Shown: positions 25,206 to 35,668, counted from the stretch's first letter. The stretch: DNA of 64,000 nucleotides from Clostridia bacterium (GCA_017399175.1 JAFQEE010000042.1:124001-188000), one strand, 5' to 3'. Notes: generated by a model from the sequence alone, not told the origin. Translations and numbers: made by a program.

Positions 25206-28025
25206 ATGATTCACGATAAAATAATTATCAAAGGTGCAAAAGAGAATAATTTAAAAAATATAGACCTTAAAATTCCACGCGATAAGCTTGTGGTTTTTAC
25301 AGGTCTTTCGGGTTCCGGTAAATCTTCACTTGCTTTTGATACAATCTACGCAGAGGGTCAGAGACGCTATATAGAGTCATTATCGTCATATGCAAGAATG
25401 TTCTTAGGTCAGATGGAAAAACCGAATGTGGAGTCAATTGAGGGCCTTTCTCCGGCTATTTCCATTGACCAGAAGACAACTTCTAAAAATCCTCGTTCAA
25501 CAGTTGGTACAGTAACTGAAATTTATGATTATTTACGATTGTTATATGCTCGTGTTGGTGTGCCTCATTGTCCTGTTTGCGGGCGAGAAATCAAGCAACA
25601 AACCGTTGATCAGATTGTTGACAGTATTTTAAGTTTACCTGAAGGAACAAAGTTTCAGATTTTAGCACCAATTGTAAGAGGTAAAAAAGGTGAGCACGCA
25701 AAAGAACTTGCAAATGCACTTAAAGCAGGTTTTGTAAGAGCTCGTATTGATGGTGAAATTACAGAACTTGTTGAGGATATGAAGCTTAAAAAGACTTTTA
25801 AGCACACAATTGACATTATCGTTGACCGACTTGTTGTAAAAGATGGAATAAGAACTCGTCTTACTGACTCAATTGAAACTACAACACAACATTCAGGTGG
25901 TAATGTAATTATTGATGTAATAGGTGATAAGGAATATTTATATTCACTTAATTATGCTTGTCCTGAACACGGAATCAGCATGGATGAACTATCACCAAGA
26001 ATGTTTTCTTTTAATAATCCGTATGGTGCTTGTCAGACCTGTACAGGTTTAGGAACGTTTATGAAAGTAAGTCCTGACCTTGTAATACCTAATAAAAACC
26101 TTTCTATTAGTGAAGGTGCTATTTGTGCAAGTGGATGGGGAAAGGCTGATATAGGCTCAATTTCAGCCATGTATTATACTGCTATTGGTAAGGAATACGG
26201 ATTTACTTTAAAAACGCCTATTAAAAACATTTCTCCTGAAGGACTAAATGCAATTTTATACGGAACTGACCATAAATTAAAAATGTCACGTTCAACAAAC
26301 TATGGCTCAGGAACATATATTTCTGAATTTGAAGGTATTATCAATAATCTTGAGAGAAGATATCGTGAAACAACAAGCGATTGGGCAAAATGGGAAATTG
26401 AACAGGTTATGACTACATCACTTTGTCCCGATTGTAATGGTACTCGTCTTAAACCTGAAATATTGTCCGTTACGGTTGGTAATAAAAATATAAGTGAATT
26501 TTGTGATATGTCAATTGTGAATGCCATTGATTATATTGAAAAATTAGAACTTAATGAAAAAGAAATGATTATTGCCGAACCTATTTTAAAAGAAATCAAT
26601 AGCAGATTGAATTTTCTTAAAAGTGTTGGACTTGAATATCTCACATTATCTCGTTCTTCCGGTACACTGTCCGGTGGTGAAAGTCAACGAATAAGATTAG
26701 CAACACAAATCGGTTCATCACTTATGGGTGTTGTTTATATTCTTGATGAGCCGAGTATTGGATTACATCAGCGTGATAATGATAAATTACTTGATACCTT
26801 AAAGAAACTTCGTGATTTAGGTAACACTTTAATAGTTGTAGAACACGATGAAGATACTATCAGATGTGCTGATTATGTTGTTGACATCGGTCCCGGTGCA
26901 GGTATTCACGGTGGTGAAGTTGTTTGTGCAGGAGAAACAGGTGATATCATTGCTTGTAAAGAATCGATTACCGGTCAATATCTGTCGGGTAAAAGAAAAA
27001 TTTCTGTTCCTGAAATCAGACGAGAGGGGAACGGAAATATACTTTCAATTAAAGGCGCATCTGAAAATAATCTTAAAAAGATTGATGTTGACATTCCTCT
27101 TGGTTGTTTTACTTGTATAACAGGTGTTTCCGGTTCAGGTAAATCATCACTAATCAATGAAATATTATATAAAAATCTTGCTAACGAACTTAATAATGCA
27201 AAGAAACCCACAGGTAAATTTGAAGATATGACAGGTTTGGAGCATCTTGATAAAGTCATAAATATTGACCAGGCTCCAATCGGAAGAACGCCTCGTTCCA
27301 ACCCTGCAACATACACAGGTGTATTTACAGATATCCGTGAATTATTCGCTTCCACACAGGATGCAAAAATTCGAGGATATAATGCAGGCCGATTTTCATT
27401 TAATGTTAAGGGCGGAAGATGTGAGGCATGTGAAGGTGACGGTATAGTTAAGATTGAAATGCATTTCCTTGCCGATGTCTATGTTCCTTGTGATGTTTGT
27501 CACGGTGCAAGATATAATCACGAAACTCTTGAAGTTAAGTATAAAGGTAAGAGCATTTATGATGTTCTTGAAATGACTATTGAAGAAGCTCTTGGATTTT
27601 TTGAACATATTCCGAAAATCAAACGCAAATTACAGACATTATTTGATGTTGGTCTTGGTTATTTAAAACTCGGTCAGTCAGCGACAACGCTTTCAGGCGG
27701 TGAGGCACAACGTGTCAAACTTGCAACTGAACTTTCAAAGCGTTCAACAGGAAGAACGATTTACATTCTTGATGAACCAACAACAGGTCTTCATACTGCT
27801 GATGTTCATAAGTTAATTGAAGTTTTACAAAGACTTGTTGAAACAGGTAACTCAATAGTTGTTATTGAACATAACCTTGATGTTATTAAAACAGCAGATT
27901 ATATTATTGATTTAGGTCCAGAAGGCGGGGACAAGGGTGGTAAAATTGTTGTCTGCGGTACACCAGAACAAGTTGCAAAATGTAAAAATTCATATACAGG
28001 ACAATATTTGAAAAAGATATTATAA
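25206..28025 (+). CDS. uvrA: Excinuclease ABC subunit A
   Basis: Damage-scanning ABC ATPase that loads UvrB. 939 aa with two nucleotide-binding halves: Walker [10 protein letters not shown] (near residue 32) and GVSGSGKSS (near 640), and ABC signatures [12 protein letters not shown] and [12 protein letters not shown]. Zinc fingers include CPVCGREI (with CPEHG and CQTCTG) and CEACEGDG with CDVCHGARY. The UvrB-binding region and insertion domain are intact. AGGTGA ribosome binding site. A strong terminator follows. Confidence 0.98.
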   Translation: MIHDKIIIKGAKENNLKNIDLKIPRDKLVVFTGLSGSGKSSLAFDTIYAEGQRRYIESLSSYARMFLGQMEKPNVESIEGLSPAISIDQKTTSKNPRSTVGTVTEIYDYLRLLYARVGVPHCPVCGREIKQQTVDQIVDSILSLPEGTKFQILAPIVRGKKGEHAKELANALKAGFVRARIDGEITELVEDMKLKKTFKHTIDIIVDRLVVKDGIRTRLTDSIETTTQHSGGNVIIDVIGDKEYLYSLNYACPEHGISMDELSPRMFSFNNPYGACQTCTGLGTFMKVSPDLVIPNKNLSISEGAICASGWGKADIGSISAMYYTAIGKEYGFTLKTPIKNISPEGLNAILYGTDHKLKMSRSTNYGSGTYISEFEGIINNLERRYRETTSDWAKWEIEQVMTTSLCPDCNGTRLKPEILSVTVGNKNISEFCDMSIVNAIDYIEKLELNEKEMIIAEPILKEINSRLNFLKSVGLEYLTLSRSSGTLSGGESQRIRLATQIGSSLMGVVYILDEPSIGLHQRDNDKLLDTLKKLRDLGNTLIVVEHDEDTIRCADYVVDIGPGAGIHGGEVVCAGETGDIIACKESITGQYLSGKRKISVPEIRREGNGNILSIKGASENNLKKIDVDIPLGCFTCITGVSGSGKSSLINEILYKNLANELNNAKKPTGKFEDMTGLEHLDKVINIDQAPIGRTPRSNPATYTGVFTDIRELFASTQDAKIRGYNAGRFSFNVKGGRCEACEGDGIVKIEMHFLADVYVPCDVCHGARYNHETLEVKYKGKSIYDVLEMTIEEALGFFEHIPKIKRKLQTLFDVGLGYLKLGQSATTLSGGEAQRVKLATELSKRSTGRTIYILDEPTTGLHTADVHKLIEVLQRLVETGNSIVVIEHNLDVIKTADYIIDLGPEGGDKGGKIVVCGTPEQVAKCKNSYTGQYLKKIL

Positions 28026-28028
28026 AAA

Positions 28029-28070
28029 ATGCAGGATAGTTGCGAATTAAAAGTAACTATCCTGCTGTTT
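28029..28070. terminator. Bidirectional terminator between uvrA and yfhO
   Basis: GCAGGATAGTT (28031-28041) pairs perfectly with AACTATCCTGC (28055-28065). A T-run follows on the plus strand and the A-run at 28024-28029 serves the minus strand. Confidence 0.85.
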
Positions 28071-30875
28071 TTATTCAGTTATATCATCATCCTGACTTTG
28101 AATTGACTCTTCTATATTTATTTCTTGTATATCATTAGGGTCTTCTTGACTATCATTAAATACAATTATGGTATCATTGTTATTTTCTACCTTGTCCCAT
28201 ATATTCATCTTTGCATTTTTAAATATAAAGAGCTTTTTATGTTTAAGGATACATAAAACTATAAGAAGAATAATGAAAATCACAGAAACAATTGTTGCTA
28301 ACTTTAATCCGGGAATGGAATATTCAAAAGAAATATTGTGTTCACCTGAGGAAACTTTAACTCCAAGAAGTGCTTCTGAAATCTTAATAATGTTTTCATC
28401 ACTTACTTTTTTACCATCAATATAAACATTCCAGCCTTTATCATAAGGAATTGATGTAAATAGTATCTCGTCATTTTCAGCAACAAAAGTACCTTCTACT
28501 TCGGTATCGTTAAATTTGTTATATTCAAGCTGACCTGTTTTTAATTTTTCGTATCCCTCAACAAATTTATCGGTATTAATTGTAAAGGCAATAAAATCAA
28601 CATTTGCATAAGATGCATCATCTTTCATTGGCAAATCAATTCGAATATTATCACTTGTTTTATGATAACCTAAATCGAGAATGAATCCGTCACTTACCTT
28701 CATAGTTGTGTTAATGACCGGGGATGAAATTGTAACATCATCAAGATTTCTGGAGTAAACATAAATATAAATATGTCCATCGGATTGTGATGTCAGATTA
28801 ATTGCTAATGAAGCGTCGTGGTTATCATCAGTTTTATATAATGAAAAGTTTTCATATATTTTATCTTCATCGCTGATTTCATAAACATTGTTGTATTCAA
28901 ATTCATAATCTGTAATTCTATTGTAAATGCCTTGAACACCTGTTGCTAATTCAAAAAAGTAATCTTGTGAGTCAACAGGATTTGAATAAGAAGAAGTATC
29001 CCATTCAACAACATCATTAGAAACAGGGAAAGCAATATTCAATGGATATTTATTTTCATATACAGAATATGTTGAATTCATATCAACAAGATTATAAAAT
29101 TCGCCTTCACTAATTAGATTGTTACGGTCGTATATATATTTCAACGAAAACATTGAATTGTATATTGGTGTTTGCGGATTATATGTGTAACTGTTTATTT
29201 TGTTTCCGAATAATCCGATAGATTTTTGAAGATTAGCAACTTTTTCATATGCCATTGAAGAAAATACAGATACACCGTTGTAGTCATACCAACACGGGTC
29301 CATTCTTGTTCGTAATTCAGAAAGTTCGGAACGATAAAACATACTATCATCATTTTCATCAATAATAGCCTGAATTTCTTTGAACGCTTCAAAATCTTCT
29401 GTAAATGAGGTTTTTGTCTGGTTAGCAACATAATGTGGTGTACTTGCAACAATTGATTCAGAAATAACTGTACAAGCAAGAACAACACAAATGGATACAG
29501 CTTGACTCTTTTTACTGTTAATGAGTCCAAGAATTATAACATAAGCTACAACAAATGCTATTGAAACAAATACTGTTGAATCCGTAACATTTTTTGATTG
29601 GATTTTTTGTACAAGAACAATGAATGCAATTATTCCTGTTCCAATGGCTATTAATTGCTTTTTACTGAATTCATTTAAATTTGTAAATGCTTTATATGCC
29701 ATTGTTAACAATATAAATGAATACATAAACGATTGACGATAAGGTAAATCATTTGGGAAATGTAAACCATGCCAAAGAAAATTAAGATAGTTTATGTTAA
29801 AACTTACATAAAATAATGCTAAAAGAATAATTGATGCAATTTTTTCGGTTGAACGGATTTTATTTGAAAAAATATACATTGGAATAAGAATCAAAGTAAG
29901 TATTCCACAATACACATTAGGAAGTACATCTTCACCACTACTACGGATAGTGGGTTCAAGACTTGCTAGATGATTAGCAATGAAGTCAAATATGTCATAA
30001 TAAAATGATATTTCAGTTGGTGCTGAACCTGATGTTGCAGAAGATGAGCTTAAAACATATGCAACAGGAACAAGCATAAATAATAAAATAATTCCAACAG
30101 CTAAAGAGGAAAAAGCAAATCTTATTCCGCTATGAAGGAAAATCGAATTGCCAAATAATCCTTTTTTATTGTCTGAAGAAATTAATCTGCTTTGTTTTTT
30201 CTGGATAGATTCAAATGAACAGAAATAATAGTATAAGAAATAAAGACATGAAAAAATGCAAAGCATAAAGCCAATATAGTAGTTAGTATATATAGCCAAT
30301 GAAAGAAAAATGATATATGACAAGCATTTTCCTTTGTTTATAATTTTTTCAATTCCCAATGCAATCAACGGTAATAAATACATTGCGTCAATCCACATTA
30401 CATTCCAGTAATATGCAATAAAATACGCACTGAATGCATACATAACACCAAAGGCGATAAGTTGTGGACCATCAGATTTTTGTGATTTCTTTAAATAGTA
30501 GGAGATAGCCATTGAACTTAAAATTGCTTTAATTGCAATCATTGTAGCAACAGCTTCAAAAGCGTTTTCATGGCCAAAAATCAAAACAATAATTGACAAT
30601 GGACTTGATAAATAGTTAAAGAAGTTTCCTATAAATGAACTACCCAAGCCTGAATTCCACGAATATAACAATGATTCACCACTTGTAATTCTGTCATAAA
30701 GTTCTGAAAAAAGTGGTCCGTATTGATGATACAAATCCATTCTGTAAATTGTCTTGTCACCAAACGGAATTATTGAATAACAAAAATATACAATTAAAAT
30801 TACAAACAGTGTAGAAACACCTGATAATATAATATATTTATTGTTATTTATGAATGATTTAAGTTTTGATTTCAT
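28071..30875 (-). CDS. YfhO family membrane protein
   Basis: Large polytopic membrane protein (934 aa) of the YfhO family, GT-C-like. At least twelve hydrophobic segments occupy residues 15-480. The conserved early loop DLYHQYGPLFSELYDRI carries acidic residues typical of polyprenyl-phosphate-sugar-using enzymes, and GLGSSFIGNFFNYLSSPL follows. A large extracytoplasmic beta-rich domain (about 490-860) and one more membrane segment (about 865-885) precede an acidic cytoplasmic tail. In Firmicutes YfhO proteins are implicated in glycosylation of lipoteichoic acid or other surface polymers. Monocistronic, minus strand, convergent with uvrA. Confidence 0.85.
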   Translation of the reverse strand: MKSKLKSFINNNKYIILSGVSTLFVILIVYFCYSIIPFGDKTIYRMDLYHQYGPLFSELYDRITSGESLLYSWNSGLGSSFIGNFFNYLSSPLSIIVLIFGHENAFEAVATMIAIKAILSSMAISYYLKKSQKSDGPQLIAFGVMYAFSAYFIAYYWNVMWIDAMYLLPLIALGIEKIINKGKCLSYIIFLSLAIYTNYYIGFMLCIFSCLYFLYYYFCSFESIQKKQSRLISSDNKKGLFGNSIFLHSGIRFAFSSLAVGIILLFMLVPVAYVLSSSSATSGSAPTEISFYYDIFDFIANHLASLEPTIRSSGEDVLPNVYCGILTLILIPMYIFSNKIRSTEKIASIILLALFYVSFNINYLNFLWHGLHFPNDLPYRQSFMYSFILLTMAYKAFTNLNEFSKKQLIAIGTGIIAFIVLVQKIQSKNVTDSTVFVSIAFVVAYVIILGLINSKKSQAVSICVVLACTVISESIVASTPHYVANQTKTSFTEDFEAFKEIQAIIDENDDSMFYRSELSELRTRMDPCWYDYNGVSVFSSMAYEKVANLQKSIGLFGNKINSYTYNPQTPIYNSMFSLKYIYDRNNLISEGEFYNLVDMNSTYSVYENKYPLNIAFPVSNDVVEWDTSSYSNPVDSQDYFFELATGVQGIYNRITDYEFEYNNVYEISDEDKIYENFSLYKTDDNHDASLAINLTSQSDGHIYIYVYSRNLDDVTISSPVINTTMKVSDGFILDLGYHKTSDNIRIDLPMKDDASYANVDFIAFTINTDKFVEGYEKLKTGQLEYNKFNDTEVEGTFVAENDEILFTSIPYDKGWNVYIDGKKVSDENIIKISEALLGVKVSSGEHNISFEYSIPGLKLATIVSVIFIILLIVLCILKHKKLFIFKNAKMNIWDKVENNNDTIIVFNDSQEDPNDIQEINIEESIQSQDDDITE

Positions 30876-30903
30876 TTTTTCACCCTAAAATTATTTTTAT
30901 AAA

Positions 30904-30932
30904 ATTATATCATACAGACATATTCTTTTCAA
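30904..30932 (-). promoter_or_regulatory. Promoter of yfhO-like gene
   Basis: Minus strand TTGAAA (plus 30927-30932), 17-bp spacer, TATAAT (plus 30904-30909). Confidence 0.7.
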
Positions 30933-30942
30933 TAAAATTTTG

Positions 30943-30971
30943 GAATAATTGAGGACAAGTAATCATATTTT
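30943..30971 (+). promoter_or_regulatory. Candidate sigma-E promoter of the spoIIIA operon
   Basis: GAATAAT (30943-30949), 14-bp spacer, CATATTTT (30964-30971). This fits the mother-cell sigma-E pattern (xATA at -35, CATA at -10), and spoIIIA is sigma-E dependent in Bacillus. No good sigma-A promoter is seen for this operon. Confidence 0.6.
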
Positions 30972-30987
30972 AAATCGAGGTGATTCG

Positions 30988-32004
30988 ATGGATAAAATAT
31001 TAATTGATAATTTTAATTATGTTTTGTCTTATGTATCCCCACATATACAGAAAGCAATAAGAAAATTAAATACAGAAACAATAAAAGACATTCAAGAAAT
31101 CAGGATACGACTCAAAAGACCTGTTGTAATTGTAACGGATAAGGGTTGTTTATTCTTAACCTCATCCGGTAAAACAAGCTGTATTATATCTTCAAATTGT
31201 ATTTTTCCTGATGAATCAGAAATATCTGAAACAATAAATAAAATGTGTGGATATTCAATGCATAGCCATTATGAAGATTTGTTAAATGGTTATATTACAT
31301 TACCAAATGGTTCAAGAGTTGGAATAACAGGTACAGCAGTTTATGATAATGAATCTGTCAAGGGAATAAAGAATATTAATGGTATTAATATACGAATACC
31401 AAGAAATATTTCCGGAATCAGCGACAATATATTTAATAGTGTTTTCAAATCGGAATTATCAAATCTTTTAATTGTAGGACCACCTTCATCTGGTAAAACT
31501 ACTATACTTAAAGATTTAATTTTTAATCTTTCATCGGGCAAAAACGGATACTTTCATAAAGTTTGTGTCATTGATGAAAGAAAAGAAATATCATCATCAA
31601 TATCTGATTTTAATATAATCGGACCTAACACAGATGTATTGTCGGGTTATCCGAAATCTAAGGGTATTTCAATGGCTGTAAGGACATTATCACCCGACAT
31701 TATTGTTTGTGATGAAATAAGCGTAGATGAAATTGATGCAATTCAAAGTGCTGTAAATTGCGGTGTATCTTTTGTTTTTACTGTTCATGCTAAAAACTAT
31801 GAGGAGTTAAATAATAACATAATATACAAGAAAATGAAAAATTCTTCATGTATAGATTATGTTGCTTTTTTAAAAAACAGTTATGAACCGGGAGTTGTAA
31901 AAAATTTAATTAAAGTTAACGAGGAAGCAGATGAAAATTCTATTAATTTTCCTTATAGGAGCAACAAGCTTATTCCTTGCAATGAATTATATCAGGCAAT
32001 GTAA
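30988..32004 (+). CDS. spoIIIAA: Stage III sporulation protein AA (secretion-type ATPase)
   Basis: Cytoplasmic mother-cell ATPase related to type II/IV secretion ATPases; it powers or assembles the SpoIIIA-SpoIIQ channel between mother cell and forespore. Walker A GPPSSGKTTILKD is near residue 165, with a Walker-B-like SPDIIVCDEIS near 235 and the SGYPKSKGI region between. Start at ATG 30988 with GAGGTG upstream; the frame is open further 5' without a ribosome binding site. 338 aa. Its 3' end overlaps spoIIIAB by 74 bases. Confidence 0.95.
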   Translation: MDKILIDNFNYVLSYVSPHIQKAIRKLNTETIKDIQEIRIRLKRPVVIVTDKGCLFLTSSGKTSCIISSNCIFPDESEISETINKMCGYSMHSHYEDLLNGYITLPNGSRVGITGTAVYDNESVKGIKNINGINIRIPRNISGISDNIFNSVFKSELSNLLIVGPPSSGKTTILKDLIFNLSSGKNGYFHKVCVIDERKEISSSISDFNIIGPNTDVLSGYPKSKGISMAVRTLSPDIIVCDEISVDEIDAIQSAVNCGVSFVFTVHAKNYEELNNNIIYKKMKNSSCIDYVAFLKNSYEPGVVKNLIKVNEEADENSINFPYRSNKLIPCNELYQAM

Positions 32005-32440
32005 TTGCCACCAAAAAGCTGTCAATCAATGCTTAACAATGATTGAAAACATAGAAATACTTTTATCTTATAATTCTTTAAGTACACAGGAAATATTTAA
32101 AATATTATCCCAAAATGACTTATACAATTTATTAACTTTTATTAAATTGATAAATAGTAATATGGAGTTTAAGGAAAATAAATATGTGTTAAGTAATTGT
32201 AATCTAGATTATATAAATAGTAATTTATATTTAAAAAAGGACGATAAAGAAAATCTTGTTAACTTTTTTTCTTTGTTTGGTAAATCAGATTTAAATGGTC
32301 AGATTATGAATTGTAGAAAGTATAAAGATATATTCAAAAAAAGACTTGATTATATTGAAAAAAATGAAATAAAAGAGTGTAAAAATATAAGTGTACTTAT
32401 TATTGGTATTGGAATTTTAATAATAATTTTGTTGTTTTAA
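31931..32440 (+). CDS. spoIIIAB: Stage III sporulation protein AB
   Basis: Membrane protein of the SpoIIIA complex, related to GspF/PilC-type secretion platforms. N-terminal membrane segment (MKILLIFLIGATSLFLAMNY), a helical cytoplasmic part with IEILLSYNSLSTQEIF, and a C-terminal membrane segment ending IIILLF. 169 aa. ATG at 31931 is preceded by GAGGAAG. The first 74 bases lie within spoIIIAA in another frame, a longer overlap than the usual few bases. Identity rests on position plus topology, as sequence in this family is weakly conserved. Confidence 0.85.
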   Translation: MKILLIFLIGATSLFLAMNYIRQCNCHQKAVNQCLTMIENIEILLSYNSLSTQEIFKILSQNDLYNLLTFIKLINSNMEFKENKYVLSNCNLDYINSNLYLKKDDKENLVNFFSLFGKSDLNGQIMNCRKYKDIFKKRLDYIEKNEIKECKNISVLIIGIGILIIILLF

Positions 32441-32449
32441 GTGGTGAAA

Positions 32450-32644
32450 ATGGAAATATCATTTCTTTTTAAAATTGCAGGAATAGGATTGATAGTGATT
32501 ATTATGCAACAAATTTTATCAAGAGCAGGTCGAGAAGAATTTGCAACGCTAACAGTTCTGACAGGAATTATCATTATTGTTATAATGCTTATTCCACAGA
32601 TAACATCTGTTGTTGATGAATTAAGTTCAATCCTGAATTTATGA
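32450..32644 (+). CDS. spoIIIAC: Stage III sporulation protein AC
   Basis: Small membrane protein of 64 aa with two hydrophobic helices: FLFKIAGIGLIVIIMQQIL and LTVLTGIIIIVIMLIPQI, joined by SRAGREEFA, which is the SpoIIIAC hallmark. ATG at 32450 is preferred over the two GTG codons at 32441 and 32444, which overlap the ribosome binding site GGTG. The stop overlaps the spoIIIAD start (ATGA). Confidence 0.9.
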   Translation: MEISFLFKIAGIGLIVIIMQQILSRAGREEFATLTVLTGIIIIVIMLIPQITSVVDELSSILNL

Positions 32645-33030
32645 ATATTTTACTTAAAATAACGATTCTTTCGTTAGTGTTTGTTCTTTTATCGGTGTTA
32701 CTAAAAAATTACAGACCGGAATATGTGTTTTTATTACGCATTTTTGCTATAACAGCGATTATATATTTTGCACTTGAATATGTTGAAAAATTTATAAATT
32801 CATTTTCATCTGTATTTAGCAGTTTTAATATTGATTCATCGCATATTTCGCTATTAATAAAAATTGTTGGAATAGCAATAATTACAGATTTTATTTATGA
32901 CATTTTAATTGATAACGGCGAAATTGCAATGGCAAATACTATAACTATTTTCTCAAAGTTTATTGTTTTATATCTAACATTTCCTGTTCTTAATGGTATT
33001 ATTGCTTTTTGTTTAAAAATTATTGAGTAA
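32641..33030 (+). CDS. spoIIIAD: Stage III sporulation protein AD
   Basis: Membrane protein of 129 aa, partner of SpoIIIAC, with about four hydrophobic segments. The GIAIITDFIYDILIDNGE stretch is typical of SpoIIIAD. Translationally coupled to spoIIIAC through a four-base overlap, and 2 bp from spoIIIAE. Member of the SpoIIIA-SpoIIQ channel complex in the mother-cell membrane. Confidence 0.9.
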   Translation: MNILLKITILSLVFVLLSVLLKNYRPEYVFLLRIFAITAIIYFALEYVEKFINSFSSVFSSFNIDSSHISLLIKIVGIAIITDFIYDILIDNGEIAMANTITIFSKFIVLYLTFPVLNGIIAFCLKIIE

Positions 33031-33032
33031 AA

Positions 33033-34121
33033 ATGAAGAAGATTTTATATTATGCTGTATCTTTTGTACTGTTATTTACAATTTGTGTTGATGCGTTCGC
33101 ATTAGAAAAAACAGATGAAATATGGGACAATTTAAATGGTGAAACGAAAGAATATCTTGAAGAATTAGGAATAGATGAAATATCATTTGATGAAATATTT
33201 GAATTAAGTCCGACAAGAGTAATAAACTTTATATTTAATGTAGCTCTTAATAAAACTCGTTCTCTTAAAGATAGTTTTATTCTCATATTTATTATTTTGA
33301 TACTGTCTTCAATTGCAGCGTCATTTACTAAAAAATCAGATAAGTTTGAAAAAATAATTGATTATACCTGTAATCTGATTATAATGTCATTTATCATGGT
33401 TCCAATTGGAAGATTAATGACTGATGCTGCAACAGTTATTAAAAACACAACATTATTTATTAATATATATTTACCGGTGATGACGGGAATTATTGTTGCA
33501 TCAAAATCTCCTGCACTAGCAATTACATATAATTCCTTTACAATTTTTTTATCAAATGTTATTGCAATAATTTCTGATAAATTCTTTACGCCTTTAATTA
33601 GTGTAATTTTTTCGTTAAATATAATATCATCATTATCAGTAGGTGATTTTCAAAGTAGAATTTCTAAAACGATTCGAAGATTGGTTACAATTATTTTATC
33701 ACTATTCTCCACCGTTTTTACAGGATTGCTTACAACTCAAAGTATTCTTGCAAGTTCATCAGACAGTCTTGTTCTAAAAGGAATTAAATTTGTTTCAGGT
33801 ACATTTATTCCTATTGTGGGTGGTGGAGTGGGTGATGCGTTATCATCTGTATTCAGCAGTTTTTTAATTATGAAAAACACTTTGGGAATATTTATTATTA
33901 TTGTAATTATGATTATTAATCTTCCTGTAATGATTGAACTTTTAATATGGTATTTTTTCTTTGGTTTGTGTTCAATTATGTCATCGCTACTGGGTCTATA
34001 TAATATAACAGATATTCTAGACAGTTTGTCATCAACAATTTCATTGTTGAATATAATTGTATTTTTTATAACATTTATTTTAGTAATTTCTACTGGAATA
34101 ATAATTGTAATGGGAAAATAA
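33033..34121 (+). CDS. spoIIIAE: Stage III sporulation protein AE
   Basis: Largest membrane protein of the complex, 362 aa. An N-terminal signal sequence (ILYYAVSFVLLFTICVDAFA) precedes a short outside region, then seven to eight membrane segments from about residue 85. The conserved segments YLPVMTGIIVASKSPALAI and SSDSLVLKGIKFVSGTFIPI, followed by VGGGVGDALSS, are clear. Starts two bases after the spoIIIAD stop. Confidence 0.95.
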   Translation: MKKILYYAVSFVLLFTICVDAFALEKTDEIWDNLNGETKEYLEELGIDEISFDEIFELSPTRVINFIFNVALNKTRSLKDSFILIFIILILSSIAASFTKKSDKFEKIIDYTCNLIIMSFIMVPIGRLMTDAATVIKNTTLFINIYLPVMTGIIVASKSPALAITYNSFTIFLSNVIAIISDKFFTPLISVIFSLNIISSLSVGDFQSRISKTIRRLVTIILSLFSTVFTGLLTTQSILASSSDSLVLKGIKFVSGTFIPIVGGGVGDALSSVFSSFLIMKNTLGIFIIIVIMIINLPVMIELLIWYFFFGLCSIMSSLLGLYNITDILDSLSSTISLLNIIVFFITFILVISTGIIIVMGK

Positions 34122-34123
34122 AA

Positions 34124-34555
34124 ATGGAAAATTTAAGAATATGGACTTTTTCATTATGTGGTGCTCTTTTTATTACTGCAATATTCAAAATTATTGTTTC
34201 AGGTTCCCGACTTGAAAAATCAGTTAATATATTCTTATCAGTTTTTATATTTCTGTATGCTGTATTTCCAGTTAACGATATTAACTTTAATGCTGATTTG
34301 CACTTTGATATTAATGATAAAAATACTGATGCTATATATCAAGATGGATATGAAAATATTATTAAAGAATCAATTAAAAAAATTTGTTCCGATAACAACA
34401 TTGATATAAACTTAATAAATATAGATTCATATATTGATGACAACAGCGATTATGTTGTTAATAAAATAATTATTGAATCTAATACATCAGAAAATAAAGA
34501 CTATATCAAATCAATAATTAAAAGTGAGTTAGGGTTTGAGGTGGAAGTAATTTGA
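34124..34555 (+). CDS. spoIIIAF: Stage III sporulation protein AF
   Basis: 143 aa with two N-terminal membrane helices (about residues 8-25 and 35-50: LEKSVNIFLSVFIFLYAVFP), followed by a small extracytoplasmic alpha/beta domain of the ring-building type. Family recognised by the paired helices and its place between spoIIIAE and spoIIIAG. The stop overlaps the TTG start of spoIIIAG. Confidence 0.9.
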   Translation: MENLRIWTFSLCGALFITAIFKIIVSGSRLEKSVNIFLSVFIFLYAVFPVNDINFNADLHFDINDKNTDAIYQDGYENIIKESIKKICSDNNIDINLINIDSYIDDNSDYVVNKIIIESNTSENKDYIKSIIKSELGFEVEVI

Positions 34556-35097
34556 ATTACTTAAATCTGATTCAAAATAAGATAAAACAACTTAATTTTG
34601 ATAAAAAAACTATTGTTATTCTTATAGTTGGATTTTTGGGAATAGTTTTACTGTTTTTTTCAGAAATATTTTTTCAAGAAGATGATGTTGAAGAGATTGA
34701 AACATACAATACAGATGAAGAATACTGCATTTATCTTGAAAACAAAATACAGTCTTATATTGAAAATATTGATGGTGCAGGAAAAACAGAAGTTATTATT
34801 ACACTTTCTGAAACAACTGAATACATATATGCAACTGATGATAAAGATGTGAGAAAAAATAACACAAATAGTGATGATGCAACAATTGAGAAAGACTATG
34901 TAATTATCGAAAATGATAACAATGATGTAGGGTTACTTATAAAAACAATTGAACCCAAGGTCAGGGGAGTAGCTGTCAGTTGTGAGGGCGGAGATAATAC
35001 AAAGGTTCAACAACAGATATTTTCTACAATTGAGGCATTACTTGACATAAGTACATCAAATATTTCAATTTCTAAATTATCATATACGGAGGATTAA
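34552..35097 (+). CDS. spoIIIAG: Stage III sporulation protein AG
   Basis: Channel ring protein, 181 aa. One membrane segment (about 18-40: KKTIVILIVGFLGIVLLFFS), then an acidic linker and a secretin/RBM-like domain. That domain holds IDGAGKTEVIITLSETTEYIYA and PKVRGVAVSCEGGDN, which are conserved in SpoIIIAG. The start is TTG at 34552 in a TTGA overlap with spoIIIAF, with GAGGTGG upstream. No other start codon exists before the membrane segment. Confidence 0.93.
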   Translation: MNYLNLIQNKIKQLNFDKKTIVILIVGFLGIVLLFFSEIFFQEDDVEEIETYNTDEEYCIYLENKIQSYIENIDGAGKTEVIITLSETTEYIYATDDKDVRKNNTNSDDATIEKDYVIIENDNNDVGLLIKTIEPKVRGVAVSCEGGDNTKVQQQIFSTIEALLDISTSNISISKLSYTED

Positions 35098-35102
35098 TTA
35101 TA

Positions 35103-35639
35103 ATGAAAAGCAGAATTATAGGAAAAAAACAGCTGTTAAGTTTATCACTTGTATTAGCATTGGGACTATCGGTTTATGTTAACTGGTATTATACAAATCA
35201 ACATGCCGAATCGGAAAAACCTGAAGTCACAAATACACATAATCTTGGTGATGCACAACTTGTTAATTCCTCAAACACAGAATTGAGTGAAGATGGCTAT
35301 TTTGTCGATGCAAAACTTAACAGAACAAAGGCACACGATAACTCAATAAAACATCTTGAAGATATCATAGCAGATAAAAATAACGATAAAGAAACTGTTT
35401 CATTGGCAAAGAATAAATTGGTAAATATTTCAGAACAAATAAAAATAGAAACAGATATCGAGAATCTAATAAAAGCTCAACTAAAGAATGAATGTGTTGT
35501 TACATATAATGTTGATAGTATTGAAGTTATTATGCCACAAAAAACAGTAAACGAAAAATCTATAATAAAAATCAAGGATATTATATTGGCAAAAACGTCA
35601 TTAGAGTCCGATAAAATATTAATTATTGAATTAAAATAA
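35103..35639 (+). CDS. spoIIIAH: Stage III sporulation protein AH
   Basis: Mother-cell channel protein whose YscJ/FliF-like ring-building domain binds the forespore protein SpoIIQ (or its clostridial counterpart). A membrane anchor (about 9-27: KQLLSLSLVLALGLSVYVNW) is followed by a linker, a helical stretch, and the C-terminal domain (about 120-178). 178 aa. A strong GGAGG ribosome binding site. Last gene of the operon; a hairpin with T-run follows. Confidence 0.92.
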   Translation: MKSRIIGKKQLLSLSLVLALGLSVYVNWYYTNQHAESEKPEVTNTHNLGDAQLVNSSNTELSEDGYFVDAKLNRTKAHDNSIKHLEDIIADKNNDKETVSLAKNKLVNISEQIKIETDIENLIKAQLKNECVVTYNVDSIEVIMPQKTVNEKSIIKIKDIILAKTSLESDKILIIELK

Positions 35640-35668
35640 TGTATATACATATAAAATATACATTTTTC
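35638..35668 (+). terminator. Terminator of the spoIIIA operon
   Basis: AATGTATAT (35638-35646) pairs with ATATACATT (35656-35664), followed by T. AT-rich but perfect. Confidence 0.65.
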
